Source: Prunella strophiata
Taxonomy: Eukaryota; Chordata; Aves; Passeriformes; Prunellidae
Reading direction: 5' to 3'
DNA length: 64,000 nucleotides
NCBI GenBank assembly: GCA_036583965.1
Contig: JAZBQD010000014.1
Location: 44,325,490-44,389,489, forward strand
Part shown: in pieces, positions 1-12,700 of the stretch
Layout of the letters: every line of letters starts with the position of its first letter
How positions within the stretch are numbered: position 1 is the stretch's first letter
Notes under the pieces: generated by a model
Told to the model about the DNA's origin: nothing
The model's database searches: none
The model's input: only the letters and a program-made list of their open reading frames with translations
Made by a program: the position numbers and the translations under genes

Positions 1-1404
1 ATACAACAATCTTGAAGAAATATGTGGTTCTCTATCCTTTTTCAAAAAATGAATATATATAATTGCAATAATTCACTCACAAATTAACACAGTGGCAAGT
101 TATAATCAAAGTCTTTTAGGAGTCACACAATACTTCAGCCTAATCAGTGTTTTGTATTTGTTTTTACTTCAGACTCTTTCAGTGATTTTTGTAAGCATGT
201 AATTGCTCCTCGTCTTTATTTTCTTAACAGAGTTGACATTTTCTTCTATGATAAGTAACTCCTCACAAATCTTATTGGTTGCTCAGTATGTAGAAATACC
301 ACAAATTTTTTTAATTTAAAAAAACAATTCTGTACATTGCATATTATTTATTATATCACTTTTTGTCCTTTTCTGCTATTTTGGCCTTTGCAAATTGATT
401 TTGTGATCAATGAACAAGTTCTGACAATCTGGGTTAAAACGCGACATTAAAAAGGGCACTGAATCTTGTTCGTAAGTCTGGCTTCTCAACCATCACCCAC
501 ACACAATCCAATTTACTTCTGAAGCCAATACTTTAGCCACTAGCATTTATAGCTTTCTCTATTACTGGAAAAGTGATGACAGCCCAGTTCCTTGCCACTG
601 CACATATTTGTCTCATTCCAGTGGTCTGGGATTGCTGTAAGCCAAGTTCCAAGCCAGCCCTGCTCTTACAGCACTGCTGCATCTGCAGAAGGTTTTAGGT
701 GTTAGCTGGCTCTCACTTAGGAGTCCAAAAGTGACTTCAGTTCCCTTCATAAAGCTTGTAGAGATACTCAATTTCCGTATGATTTCTATAATTATAATCT
801 TTGTTTTTGACAGATTTGTTCAAGTGGAAATGGAATCTCAAATCCATCGCTCACAATACTGCCCACTGGCCCAAACAGTCCATCACCAACAGTCATGCTT
901 CTAATATTTTCCACTTCATCCTATATAAAGAATATAGCTACAATCTCCCTTTCACATGAGTGTAATCCAGCTAAAAAGCACACCAATTTGATAGCCTATA
1001 AGTAAGATACTCTTCTTGAACAGAATTTACAATTTCAAGGACAATATGCAATGACATAACAAAAAAGTACTAAGTTGGAGCAACATGAAGTCTAATTCTT
1101 CCCCTCCAGTAAGTCAATGTTTTCAACTGCTTATTGGTGCCAAGTAACCAATAATAAAAAAAAAAAAAAAACAACCCAGAAACAGCTTATTAATATATTT
1201 TAACAGGCTAAATTAGCAAGTGATTCTATCACTACTGAATAACTCAACCAGCTCTGCGATTTTGCTTAATAAACATTGACTTGGAAATACAAAGAACCAG
1301 TATATTGGAGGTGATCTGGAATTTAATACCATCTGGAATTAAATCTGGACAAAGATGACAAAGAAGACAAGAAGGGATGCACCAAAAACAAAAGGAAAAC
1401 AAAG
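1..1404. other. Non-coding stretch, nothing recognised
   Basis: AT-rich DNA without a recognisable gene or repeat family. The only simple-sequence feature is a run of 16 A at 1156-1171. Open frames here are short and lack coding character. Confidence 0.6.
1156..1171. repeat. A16 homopolymer
   Basis: A run of 16 A following an AATAATAAA-like context. It could be a slippage tract or an old retroposon tail. It lies about 235 bp upstream of a plus-strand CR1 fragment, so it is not that copy's own 3' tail. Confidence 0.7.
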
Positions 1405-2195
1405 GATATAATGTGGGCCCATTGCTAAATGGAGTGGGAACACTGGTTACACAAGGACGCTCAAAGAGAGCTGATGGACACCCTAACAAGGCTGCTTGGT
1501 ATTCTCTTTGAAAGGTTGTGGTGATCAGAAAAGGTCCCTCAGGACTGGAAGAAAGCAAAGGCCACCCTGGTTTTCAAAAAAGCCAGCCCCACCTCAATCC
1601 TCAGAAAGCTGACGTAGTGCCTCATTTTGGAGGCCATCTCTATCCACATAGATTACAAGAAAGCAATCAGGAACAGGCAATGAAGATTCCTTAAAGGAAA
1701 ATCATGCTTGACCAACCTCATTGCCTTCTACAATAAAACAACTACCTGGATGAATGAGGAAAGAGCAGTGGGTATTTTCTAGCTTGACTTCAGCAAGGTT
1801 TTCAATACTGTCTTGCACCATCCTGATAGGAAAACTCTGGAAGCGCAGGCTGGATCAGTGGACAGCGAGGTGGATTGAGAACTGGCTGAACAGCAGATTC
1901 CATAGTGTCATAATAAGTGGCACAGGGATTTAGCTGGAGTCCTGTCACTACTACTGCGCCCAGTATGGTTTAATGAATGACTTGTATGACTTCATCAATG
2001 ACTTGGATTGAAGATGCATGTGAGTAAATTCACTGGCAACACAAACCTGACAGGAGGGCTGATACTCCAGAGTGCTGTGAGCCGTTCAGAAGGGCCTCAG
2101 CAGGTTGGAGAGACAGACAGAGAAGAATTGTCTGAAATTCAATGGAGGCCAATGCAGGTTCTTGCACTTGAGGAAGAATGCACCAACACAGGCTG
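1405..2195 (+). mobile_element. Old CR1 LINE fragment, reverse transcriptase part
   Basis: Plus-strand fragment of a CR1 non-LTR retrotransposon covering the middle of ORF2. Recognisable CR1 landmarks in order are a segment like GATCAGAAAAGGTCCCTCAG near 1522, TCATGCTTGACCAACCTCAT near 1702 (the conserved block before motif A), CTTGACTTCAGCAAGG near 1782 (motif A, D-F-S-K), GAACTGGCTGAACAGCAGA near 1878, and ACTTCATCAATGACTTGGAT near 1989. The frame is destroyed by stops and indels, for example TAG just before the motif A leucine. Part of the region after the IND-L motif is missing. It ends near a CACTTGAGGAAGAATGC segment and has no CR1 3' end. The divergence looks much higher than in the copy at 4.3-5.6 kb, suggesting an older insertion. 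The limits are approximate. Confidence 0.8.
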
Positions 2196-2199
2196 CATC

Positions 2200-4288
2200 A
2201 TCCTTCCCACTTTCATTATTTCTCTCTGGTTTTGCTATTTTGTCCTCATAGTTCACACAACTAATAATATGTTGTATTTTTCTTACTTGTATCCACTGAT
2301 TCATTATGAATCAACGTTAATTTTCTTCCCTGCAAGGGCCTTAGAGAGGTCACAGCTCAGCTAATCAACACCTCTGTAACAAAGGGTCATCTGGTAATAC
2401 TATTACAAACATATATTTTCAGGAACATTAGGCATCTTCTAATTTGTGGTAAGCTCAACAACTCATCTTTACTATTAATCATTAATACAGTTTAGTTACT
2501 TTTCTTTAGGCAGGTGCAAAAAACATAGTTTTGAAATACTTTCAGATCATGAAGTCTTCCTTAGTGGTACTTACACACTGTCCTTAATTCTCACATCAGC
2601 AACAGAGGGTCAGATAGTCCCTATCCACACTATTTTCTCTAATCAGCAACTGGTTGCTCTTTCTTCTAAAGTAATAAATAAGAAAAAGATTACTTACTAC
2701 TGCCATAATTCGCAAGCATTACTCACTTTTCTGAAAGCTTGCTGTAAGGGCTTTGCTGCTTAAAGACTGCCTGGTAAAATATTTCAGCAACAAAAATCAA
2801 TAAAACTCCTTCTAAGTCCCAAGCATCCCACAAAACACCATACTTCTCTGTTCCCATATGTACAAGCAGCTTCCACTTGTGTCTTAAAGACCAAGCAGCT
2901 TAAATTTGACTCCAAGGTAACCAAACATACCCAAGTCTCTAAAATCAGCATGAAAACCCATCAGCCACTAATACAAATAAATATCCATTACTAAAACTGG
3001 ATATTCCCTCATGATAACAGAGATTTCTAGTTTACTTTGGCCAATAACTTTCAAGGGAAAAAACACATTAACTTCTTAAGAAAAAATAAGTGTATAATTG
3101 ATTTTCTTTTTTTGAGCTTTATTTTTTTAAAATTAAGTTTATAAAAGAAAAAATACTAATCAGAACATCATACTGAAATTAAATCTTAAAGAGATCCATT
3201 TCTAATAAAAAAATCATTTTATATTTCAGAAAAATGAAACTAAGACTGGATAAAAATCTTTGTCATGCCTTTGGCATTTTCATTTGATTTTTACATTTTC
3301 TTGAACTTAGTTATACCTTGTTATTCATCAGTAAATGGAGATACTGGAATGAATCATGTCTATTCAGTAAGTTCACAGCAGATGTATTTATATACATAAA
3401 AATTTTACAGTTTATCCATATAATCTGCAACTCAGGACCCTATAACATACTACTTATTATACAGCCAAAGACAAGCTCAGTGGGAGATTTCATCTTCAAA
3501 ATGCATGTTTCCTAGCAACTCTCTTGAAATCAGAGTAGCATTTTTTAAATTTACATCAATCACTTGGAACTGTTGAGAATACTTAAAAACACCTCTTTCA
3601 TCCTATGAATAAACAGTTTGAATCAGACTAGCAGCTGCAAAAAGGAGAAAAAAGGAAAATCAATTCAATGTTTACTAGAACTTGCTGGTGGATTTTGGAA
3701 CAATACATTATTTGTGCCTTTTGGTTTTAAGCTTATACATTTCAGAACAGATGTTGGTGAGATCCATTGGCATTTTTTCTAGGTTTGAGCTGCCATCACC
3801 ATTTCAAAGATCCTCTGTGTTTTAAAGACTACTTTTCAATTGATACATACTCATGAGGTAGCCAAAAAAAATCTTTATAACCAGCAAACTCATAATTTCA
3901 TCAGCAGCAAGATAAAGAAATAGACCTCCATGTATAGATGTCACTGCTTCTCTCATAAAAAAAAAAAAAAGGTTCATGGTACATTTTAAGTTTATGTAAT
4001 AGACCTTATGTCAAAGAGTATCAAGAAACTTAAAGGCTTGTTTCAAGACTGACTTCTATATCTGTTATAAAAAAATACCATTTCCAAAAAGTTTACAGAT
4101 ATTTTTGGGTGCTCTCTCCTTTCCTTCTTTTATTTTTTTTCCTAAGCACTTCACTCATTTCCACAAATTAATTTAACACTGAAACTTCAAATCGCATTAC
4201 TCAAGATAGATGCTGCTCACTCTAACATGTACACTCCCACTCTTTTCCCAAACATAATTCACTTTTTATGTCTCATTTTTTGTTTTTC
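2200..4288. other. Non-coding stretch, nothing recognised
   Basis: Between two CR1 fragments. AT-rich and without a recognisable gene. A14 lies at 3957-3970. The open frames are short and not protein-like. Confidence 0.55.
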
Positions 4289-5610
4289 ACAGAATCATAA
4301 GGTTGGAAGAGATCTTCAAGATCCTTGAGTCCAAGCCATGCCATAACACCTCAACTAAACCATGGCACCGAGTGCCATATCCAGTCTTCTTTTAAACACA
4401 TCCAGGGATGGTAACTCCACCATCTCCCAGGGCAGGCCATTCCAGTATTTTATCGCTCTTTCCTTGAGAAACTTTTTCCTAATATCCAACCCATATTTCC
4501 CTTGATGCAGCTTGAGACTGTGACCTCTGTTTCTGTCAGTTGCTGCCTGGAGAAAGAGACCAACCCCCACCTGACTGCAGCTACCTTTCAGGGAGTTGTA
4601 GAGAGTGATGAGGTCACCTCTGAGTCTCCTTTTCTCCAGGCTAAACACCCCCAGCTCCCTCAGTCATTCCTCACAGGCTTTGTGTTCCCAGCCCCTCTCC
4701 AGCCTTGTTGCCTCCTCTGGACGCGCTCAAGCATCTCAACGTCCTTCCTAAACTGAGGGGCCAGAACTGGACACAGCACTCAAGGTGTGGCCTCACCAGT
4801 GCCAAGTACAGGGGGAGAATGACCTCCCTGCTCCTGCTGGCCACACTATTCCTGACACAGACCAGGGTGCCCTTGGCCTTCTTGGCCCCCAGGACACACT
4901 GCTGGCTCATGTTCAGCTGCTGTCACCAGCACCCCCAGGTCCCTTTCTGCCTGGGCACTGTCCAGCCAGACCATCCCCAGCCTATAACACTGCAGCGGGT
5001 CATTGTGGCCAAAATGCAGGACTTGGCACTTGGACTTACTAAGCTGCATCTTACTGGACTCTGCCCATTCATCCAACTGTTCCAAGTCTCTCTGCAGAGC
5101 CCTCCTACCTTCCAACAGGTCAACACATGATCCCAGCTTAGTATCGTCTGCAAATTTACCAATGAAAGACTCAATCCCCTCATCCATGTCATCAATAAAA
5201 ATATTGACCAGAACTGGCCCCAGCACAGAGCCCTGAGGGACACCACTGGTGACTGGCCCCCAGCTGGCTGCAGCACCATTCACCACCAGTCTCTGGGCCT
5301 GACCATGCCGCCAGTTCCTAACCCAGCAAAGAGTGCTCCTGTCCAAGCCGTGGGCTGCAGCTTTTCCAGGAGTGTGCCGTGGGAGACAGTGTCAAAGGCC
5401 TTGCTGAAATCCAAAGAGACAACATCCACTGCCCTTCCTGCATGCACCAGGTGGATCACCTGGCCATAAAAGGAGACCAGGTTGGTCAAACACAACCTAC
5501 CCCTCCTAAACCCATGCTGGCTGGGTCTGATACCCTGGCCATCCTGTAAGTGCTGCATAATGACACTCAATATAAACTGGTTTTGGCCATTTTTGCCTAA
5601 TTTCAAGCAC
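4289..5610 (-). mobile_element. CR1 LINE, 5'-truncated, best preserved copy
   Basis: Minus-strand CR1 non-LTR retrotransposon, about 1.3 kb, truncated at its 5' side as is usual for CR1. The 3' end lies at the low coordinate, in AGAATCATAAGGTTGGAAGA near 4292. Reading on the minus strand from 5612, the translated pieces show the conserved S-Q-H-G-F block, motif A ([12 protein letters not shown], near 5410-5375), the [11 protein letters not shown] block, and the catalytic FADD motif (near 5154-5143). The C-terminal part follows, with RRLRGDLITLYN and YWNGLPWEMVELPSLDVFKR, and ORF2 ends at a stop at 4355. About 65 bp of 3' UTR follow. The reading frame changes at least three times (near 5.28-5.35, 4.85-4.91 and 4.65-4.67 kb), so no functional protein is possible. 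It was inserted by target-primed reverse transcription. No clear target-site duplication is visible. Confidence 0.93.
4846..5346 (-). pseudogene. CR1 ORF2 fragment with FADD reverse transcriptase motif
   Basis: Open fragment of 166 codons inside the CR1 copy above. It contains the PQGSVLGP block at residues about 37-44, an IDDMDE segment at about 51-56 and the catalytic FADD at about 65-68, followed by TKLG. The middle then shows the CR1 pattern of [16 protein letters not shown], which precedes the C-terminal region. The N-terminal part with motif A ([10 protein letters not shown]) is in a different frame at 5280-5612, and the C-terminal part is in two further frames, so this is a decayed piece and not a gene. 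A LINE copy of this kind is immobile. The ATG at its start is incidental, since the real CR1 ORF2 began far upstream. Confidence 0.9.
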
Positions 5611-5612
5611 AT
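5280..5612 (-). pseudogene. CR1 ORF2 fragment with motif A
   Basis: Open fragment of 110 codons from the same CR1 copy. It carries the sequence IMQHLQDGQGIRPSQHGFRR at about residues 19-38, then CLTNLVSFYG, then the motif A aspartate in [18 protein letters not shown] at about 64-81. The last 25 residues are out of register with CR1, because a frameshift near 5330-5350 moves the true continuation to another frame. Together with the FADD fragment it covers the palm of the reverse transcriptase. Confidence 0.88.
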
Positions 5613-8600
5613 TCAGATAAACACAAGTACATCCATTCAATTTCTTTTCAGCCTCTATCTAGTGCCAGGAACCAGTGGCATCAAGAATCAGCCTTTTTGT
5701 ACCTTTATTTACTAACCAAAAGCTTCCTCCTATAGTACTTTACCATTCCTTGTAGGTATTAGTTGGGTCCTTGTAAGTTCTCTATGGTATTCACCCCTTA
5801 TGATAAGGTATGCTTTCAAATACTTCCATTATTCTTGTGATTTTTCTATGAAGCCACTCAGATATTTTAAAATCTGCCTGAAAGGCATCTGCAGTGCTTT
5901 CCTCAATCTTACTGAATATTTCCAATTTACTGTAATTGAGCATCAGAGAAGAATATTTACCCATAGCACTAAGATACTGATTATCTCCAAGACTCCCCAT
6001 GTCTTTTTTAAAGCCATTCACCTCATGGAGATGATAAATTAATCCATAGAAATGTCTGAATTTTACAGATATCTACCTCAGGGTGGGGGAGGAACTGAAA
6101 ACCCCAGGAACTGCTTGTCTGCCTATCTTTCCATTCTGTTCTGCATTGCAGCTATTCAGTATTAAGGAAGAAACTGTTCATTCCTTAAACCAGTTTTTAA
6201 AGATCGCGTGGCATGCTTTCGGTTCTGTGAAATGCAGTTAATGAACTGTGCACAATGATTCTCTGTTAGACCTTGGCCTTCCCTATTATTTAATTGGCAA
6301 TTAGTTCAACACACTGCACTGCGTGCACTGCTAATGTTACCACGTTACCCAGACAGAAAGTACTTTTTCAGAAAGGAGTAAAAGCAAAGAAAAAGGGTAT
6401 ATGAAATTCCATCACTGGAAAGGATGTTTGAAACCCCATCACTACCAGCCCTTGGCATAGACTAAAAAAGGCTAGCAGATTGAAAATAACCTGTCTCCAT
6501 AGGGAGCATCCTGCCAAAGCTCAGTGTGATGGTGCATAAAAGAACAGAATAAAGGTGGCTTAAAAAGTGACCACAGCATTCTTCAGATTTCTTGGCTGTA
6601 ATCCACTTATGAATCTTATAGTTTTTATTAGTTTTCCCTTCTTTTAATGAAAACTGAAATACAACTGAAATACAATAGCAATGCTCCTAGTTTCAATATA
6701 ACATGTGGAGAATTAGGAAAGAAATTATGAATACATTGGCTGCATGAATAAGACAATTACAGCTCTGCACTATAATCTGAATTCTCAGACAAGTCAGTCA
6801 AAGTGAATCACAAATTTTGAAAGTGTCCTGAGAAGCCACCTGATTCACCACTATGCTACTACACCTTCTGGATAAGGTTATACAACATAAAAATAGAAAC
6901 AGTAAAGCACTGTACTAGAAGTATGCTTAAGCCATGCAATTTTCTGTTTGTATTTAAATAATTTTTCTAGATATCTTTGTGGGATGAGAAATGCCATTTC
7001 AAGAGTTAAAATACAAAGCAGATGATTTTAAGCAATATGTATGGACTCTTTTTTTCCTAGGAAGAGAATTACAGGCAACAATCTGTCCAAATGTCTCATA
7101 GCAGATAAAGAGTAAGTGATGTATGTAACTATTGTGCATCCTTGCTGTGATGCAGCTGCTGCTTTTGTGTCACTAATGGACTCCTCTCTTGGCAGAGAAG
7201 GAATCTCCAGTCCTTTTTCAACAGGTGACAGGCAAAAATAAATTGCAAATCTTTGAGTTGGCCTGTCAGGGAGCCAATTACCATTTCAGCTGACCAGAAT
7301 CACTCAAAAAGAAAAGCAAGGAAGAAAAAACATGACAGAAGATGACAGAAAAATGACAGGAAAAAAACAACAGAACTGGTCAAAAAGGAAAAGTGGATTC
7401 AGTGCTGAAAATACAAGCAGTCTCAAAGTAATATTAGGATAGCCTCCTAGTAGTTGTTCTGTTTTCCTTGCTTTCTTTTTCATTTGACGGGAGTAAATGC
7501 AAAGACCAGGCTCCTGTGGATCTTTTCTGGTATCTTAACAAAACACACTTTCCCCCTGGCAAGTTTTTACAGTTCATTATTTCAGTGTTTCAGGTTTTAA
7601 TAGAGTGCTGCAGTAAGTACTGGCATGAACTTGAGAGACAGCATGAGTAGAAGAAGGGGAGGAGACACAGGGAGGGTTTTCTCATCCCTCCAATTGTAAT
7701 ACACTCCACAGCTTGCCCAGAGGAGGGAAGGGTACTGGCCTCAGGGACAAGGGTGCAAAGAAAAAAGGGATAAACATGGTGATTTGGCTTAATAATATGC
7801 TGCCTACTATATCAAACTGGATTAGATACAGTTCATTTCCTGCAAAGGTTTCCCAAGCTTTGCTTTACATTGCTTTGTGCCAAACTAGAGAGTTGTTTCC
7901 TGTTATCCTGTAAATATGGGTTTAGTAGAAGGATTCAACTGCTGTATGAAGCTGGAGGCAGCACGGTCCTGATGGTGAGTCTCAGCATGTGACACCTCCT
8001 ACTCTAAAGCTTGCTCCTAAATTGTCCCTCAGTACTTCAGCTGGGCAAACAATGACACCCAGGGTAGATGACAAAGATCTTTCCCACAGGTGCAATTTTA
8101 CCACATGTAAAAGCTTAGAGCAAACCAATTTAGAGACTGTTTAATGAGTGGCAATCCTAACATAATACCTACATGTTTCTTTCCTTCAGAGTTTGCAGAA
8201 AGCATGCCAGTACAATATGGTGTTGCTGGTTTCATAATTGATAGTGTAAAGTGTTTGATTTGATTTAATTTATGTGTAAAAATGAATAATCATATGAATA
8301 ATGAGTTATTGATAATCACCAATTTGCTTCCAACTCTTATCTTCATGTTTGAATGGGTAAAAAATATGAGTCCTTTGGGAAAGGAAATGAGTGGTGCCAC
8401 TGGAGGCCTGCCTGCACAAGGGCCAGATGATAGGAAGATCAGACAACATACTCATCAGCTGCTCAGGGTCCTGACCTTCACCCTCTGGCATCCCACTGAG
8501 CTTCCTGCCTTTGCAGCTAACAGTAAATAATAGCAGATTTGTGCATGCATACACAGGCAGCTTCTGTCAGGAGGGAGTGGCTTTTATTACTCAGATCACA

Positions 8601-9430
8601 CAGAAGCAGGTTCTCAGGGAACTTTAAATGTCTGCAGCTCCTGGAATGTCTGGTATCCTGCTTTCCACCACAAAGAAACCTACCAGCTTTTTCCAAAATG
8701 TTTTATTAGGGAAAAAAAAAAAAAAAAATCTCTCTATCAGATCTAAAAACACTTTTCAGAAGCTTCCACTAAAACTTAATTGCAGGTAAAAGGCAAGGTT
8801 GTATCAGTATTCTTATTCTCTAGCACAGAAACACAGGGCTGGCACTCGCTCATTGTCACAACATGGGGGAAATAATGTCTGAAGGTGTGCATCTCTCTGC
8901 CTCTAGAACTGCTGTGCAGCAAATTATTATTAGAATTGAAAAAGAAGAGCTGGTACTGAACAGTACTAAGTATCTAGGTAGTAAACAAGTATACTAAGCA
9001 GTAAACTAAAGAGTAAAAAAGTTTCTAAATAAAAATAAATAATTAAAAAAATGAAAATGGTCTTAAAAGCATTATGTTCTTAGCATATGGCTGCAGGTTA
9101 CATGGAAAATAGGCAAATATCTACTGTTTTTCTAACTGGAATCTACAGAGTATTTGGTACAAACTGGAAAGCTGCTCAAATTCACATGTTTTCAGATATG
9201 GTACAAGATTCCGTTTTATCAATGTATATCAAAGTTTAAAAATATTGTATTAATATAAAAGAAGCTATAATTATATGCTCTCTTAAATCTCAAAATTCAT
9301 TTGACTGATAATGCTTACATTTAAAAAATGCTACTGGGGGCTTGAAGACTCAACACATCTCACTGTACCAAGTTTGCCATTAAAAGTAGGGCGAAAGAGT
9401 TGGTCTGATTCCATGCCATGCTAAAAAAAA
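5611..9430. other. Non-coding stretch, nothing recognised
   Basis: AT-rich DNA with no gene that I can support. A 76-codon minus-strand open frame at 5791-6021 lies beside the CR1 5' end but does not look like CR1 or any family I recognise. Three imperfect copies of ATGACAGAA occur at 7332-7360. A17 lies at 8712-8728. Confidence 0.55.
8712..8728. repeat. A17 homopolymer
   Basis: Uninterrupted run of 17 A flanked by GGG and TCTCTC. No recognisable element lies upstream of it. Confidence 0.7.
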
Positions 9431-9768
9431 TGCTTACCACAGATTCTGGGATGCCCTTGATAGAAGTAACTTCTGCTGTTCTTGAACTGTATCTTTGTAT
9501 TTTGCACACCTATTTGAACATACTCCATAGGTCCCTAACCCAGTTATGAGAATGCATTGTGAGAAGCCTCCCCGAGGCCTCCACTCATGCATGTGCTGAC
9601 CCTTGGGCTGGGGCCTTTGCTGCATTTGGGCTCTTGCCAGAGAAATGCTGCAGACACCTGTGCCCAGACCTGACCTTGCCTTGCTGACTTCAGTCCAGAC
9701 TGGCAATCCAGACTCTTGTCTGATTCCTGATTTCCATCACTGGACCTCCTCTGCTCTTCTTGCTCCGT

Positions 9769-9777
9769 TATAAATAG
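9769..9777 (+). promoter_or_regulatory. TATA-like motif TATAAATAG
   Basis: A good match to a TATA box, placed at the right edge of a locally GC-richer block (about 9530-9740) that contrasts with its AT-rich surroundings. This could be the core of an old promoter or a remnant of a long terminal repeat. No downstream gene is recognised and no initiator can be assigned, so the call rests on the motif and the composition change only. Confidence 0.2.
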
Positions 9778-9779
9778 TG

Positions 9780-12700
9780 AGGTGTATGTCTACACACAAG
9801 TGCATGTACCCGAGTATGGTTTCAGTCATAAGAAATGGAAGGATCTGCATGTTTGCCTGTGTCTGTGTGTATGAAAGGTGAGTGGGGAAGACTGGCACAG
9901 CAGTATGTAAATGGGGACTGTAACAAGGTGATGTATGTGGCCAGCACAAATGGTATTGGTGTCATTGAGGACACTGGCCCTGCCTTGGCTCATGCAGTGC
10001 CTTCCCCTGCTGAGCAGCCTGCTCTTCCGGGCCCTGAGAAATTGCATCATCTGCTTCTGAAAGCACACAAAGAGCTGAGCTTGTACACAAGGGGAGAGAG
10101 ACACAGAATAGGTAATTTCTATAGAATGTAACAAGCTGCATCAGACATATGAGGTCACAGAAAGACATTTTGAACTTACTGTATCCAACAGCTTAAATAG
10201 CTTATTACATTTAAGTTAAGATGAAGACAACTGGCTAGCTTTCATATCTATGAGGCACCTCCATACTCTGCATGTCTGCAGGAAATAAAATGAAATTAAG
10301 AGTTTAAAATTTTCCCATGCTCTCTGTAAGCATCCAAAGGATTATTAATGTTCATTACCAGCCAAACTTCAAGTTCCATTTGTAGAGCCAGAGAAGAACT
10401 CCAGGATGATCACTGGAGCATTATGCATGCTTTTGTAATTGTGTGGCAAGTTTCCTATGTCATGAAAGCAGCTGGAGACTGCTTACTTCCAAATGCTCCA
10501 ATGCCAAGTTTGTTTGTCCCAGTTTCAGAATGTTACAGCAAAACAAAGCCAATCTGGACACTTTATTCTCTAGTTTTCTGAAACACTTTAATTTTTACTA
10601 GCCTGTTTTGAACTACTAATCTTCAGTAAGTGAAGATGATTTTTATCACAAAGGTAGTTGTTCAAAAGTTAATTTTGCAGATATCCATTAACTGATGTTG
10701 TCTCATGCTAGTAGGTAAGACATTTGATGACACCCCTGCTGTTGAACTTTCTGTAAAAGTACATATAAAATAAAAAAGGAAAACGCATATGTATAATAAA
10801 AGATAAATCAAAATTATTTGTGTTTTGCTCGTTTAATGCCAATCTTGCTTGTAAAAATGCCATCAATTTATTTGACCATGAAAGCGTTAAAAGCATTCTG
10901 CCTTTACTCATTGTAAAACACAGAATTATTCTTTTACAAGCTTAAAAAAATTTACAAGCTTAAAAAAATAAGGGAAAACAACAGTGGTGAGAAAAGTCTA
11001 TGCTCTTTTAGCTGATGTTCTGCCAACACTTAATTGCCATTATTTTGCACACACTGATCTACCAACTAATCTTATGGCTTCCATACATTGAGGAATTAGA
11101 ATAATACTTGTACTTAGCAAATAACTTTAAACTGCTTAGAAATAGTTGTAGTACTTAGTTCCAGGAAAAAAAACTATCCTCAGAGACAGTAATTCAGGTG
11201 CAGATTCATTCAATGGTCCTGCTTCTTCTTGTTTCGAAAGCTGAATTCTTCTATGTGGCTTAGACTGAACAAAAATCTTCACACATATATTATTTTTCTT
11301 TCAAGTGTCATATCACTTTAAAAATCCTGCTACAATTCCTATCTTTCCAGGAATACCTAAAAACTCAGCAGTCGCAGTTCCGTATCTCAGTGATCTTTGT
11401 ATTATCATCCTATGTATTACCACCACCATTATATTCCTCCTTTGACACCAAATCAGGCCTGAAGACACACTTTCCAAGGAAAGCAACCACATTAACACAA
11501 GCTTTTATTTAGTGGTAAGGTAGTAAAAAAAACAAACCTATTTTTGTATAGATAACTGGTACACAGCCTTTTAATTCCCTCCTGAGCTTCTAACTTTTCC
11601 TTGTCATTCAGCCTTTAATGAAGGATTTCCCACACATGCTTCTTTTTTAAACATCACAGAAAAGCAGCTGCTTATTTTAAAAAAAGCACAATAAAAAGAT
11701 CTGTCTCTACAATTTAAAATAAAATTCCATCATGGGATTAAATCTGAACTCTTATCCACTCCATGGTCATGTAACTCCCTAAAGAAAAACCGCTTTAGGA
11801 CAAATATATCTTTTGTCAGTGCAAGGAAAGACTCACACAAACCTACAAATTGTTTCTCAAAACTAAACTATAGTTTTTGCCACAATAAATTAATATTCAG
11901 TTCAGGAGGATCATCTGCATTACAAACACCAAAACAAACCCAAACTAAATAAGGAGACACTAGTGATAACAGCTAGATGCTACAATCTGTTTTGTTCTGG
12001 CCTCTGGCAATCAGAAAGAATATTTCACAAGCTCAGGGTGAAGTAACTGGAATTACCCTGTCACAGCTGCCAAGCCCTGACTGGTCTGTGCCCTCCTTAA
12101 ATACTTAACTTCCAGGAGACAGTTCTCACTGTTCTGCCAGGAACTGACTGCAGCAATTCAGAGCCAAAGAGGGGTCATGTCATGAAAGCACATTTTCTAT
12201 AGGAAGAAAATTCAGGAGGCTGCCCATCTCCTAGAGGGGACAGAAAATGCCCTGTAACACCTGTTGTGGTATAACCTGCTTCTTGTCATGGTGTAAATAG
12301 TTGCAATGCCTCTGCAGTTCACTTCTTTGCTGTGAAAGTACATCAGACATGATGGTGATAGTGTTTTTGCTGGATCTTAAGGATAAGATAATCAGGCATT
12401 TCCAGCAAAGCTCACACTTCCCAGCACACTGAGTCATTCAGTGATGACAAAAGTCTGCCCATGCCATCTACTGTGGTTTGGTGGGCCTGCACTTTCCACA
12501 AGCAGATTTTGCTTTTAAATATGCTGCAAGCATGAAGGGGAAAATTATGAAATGTGCTAGACAGTACTAGAAACAGAAGTCCTGAGTGGGTTAAAAACAG
12601 TAGAGGAAACACTGATGGCAATTCCACCATAATCCCTTTCTACTGTCTTCTGAAGAAGACAATTGGCAAAGCATCTCATCTGCTGCAGTCAACACCATCA

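Noticed and set aside
5791..6021. 76-codon minus-strand open frame next to the CR1 5' end
   Set aside because: Fairly protein-like, but it is not CR1 sequence and matches no family I know. Splice or start signals are absent.
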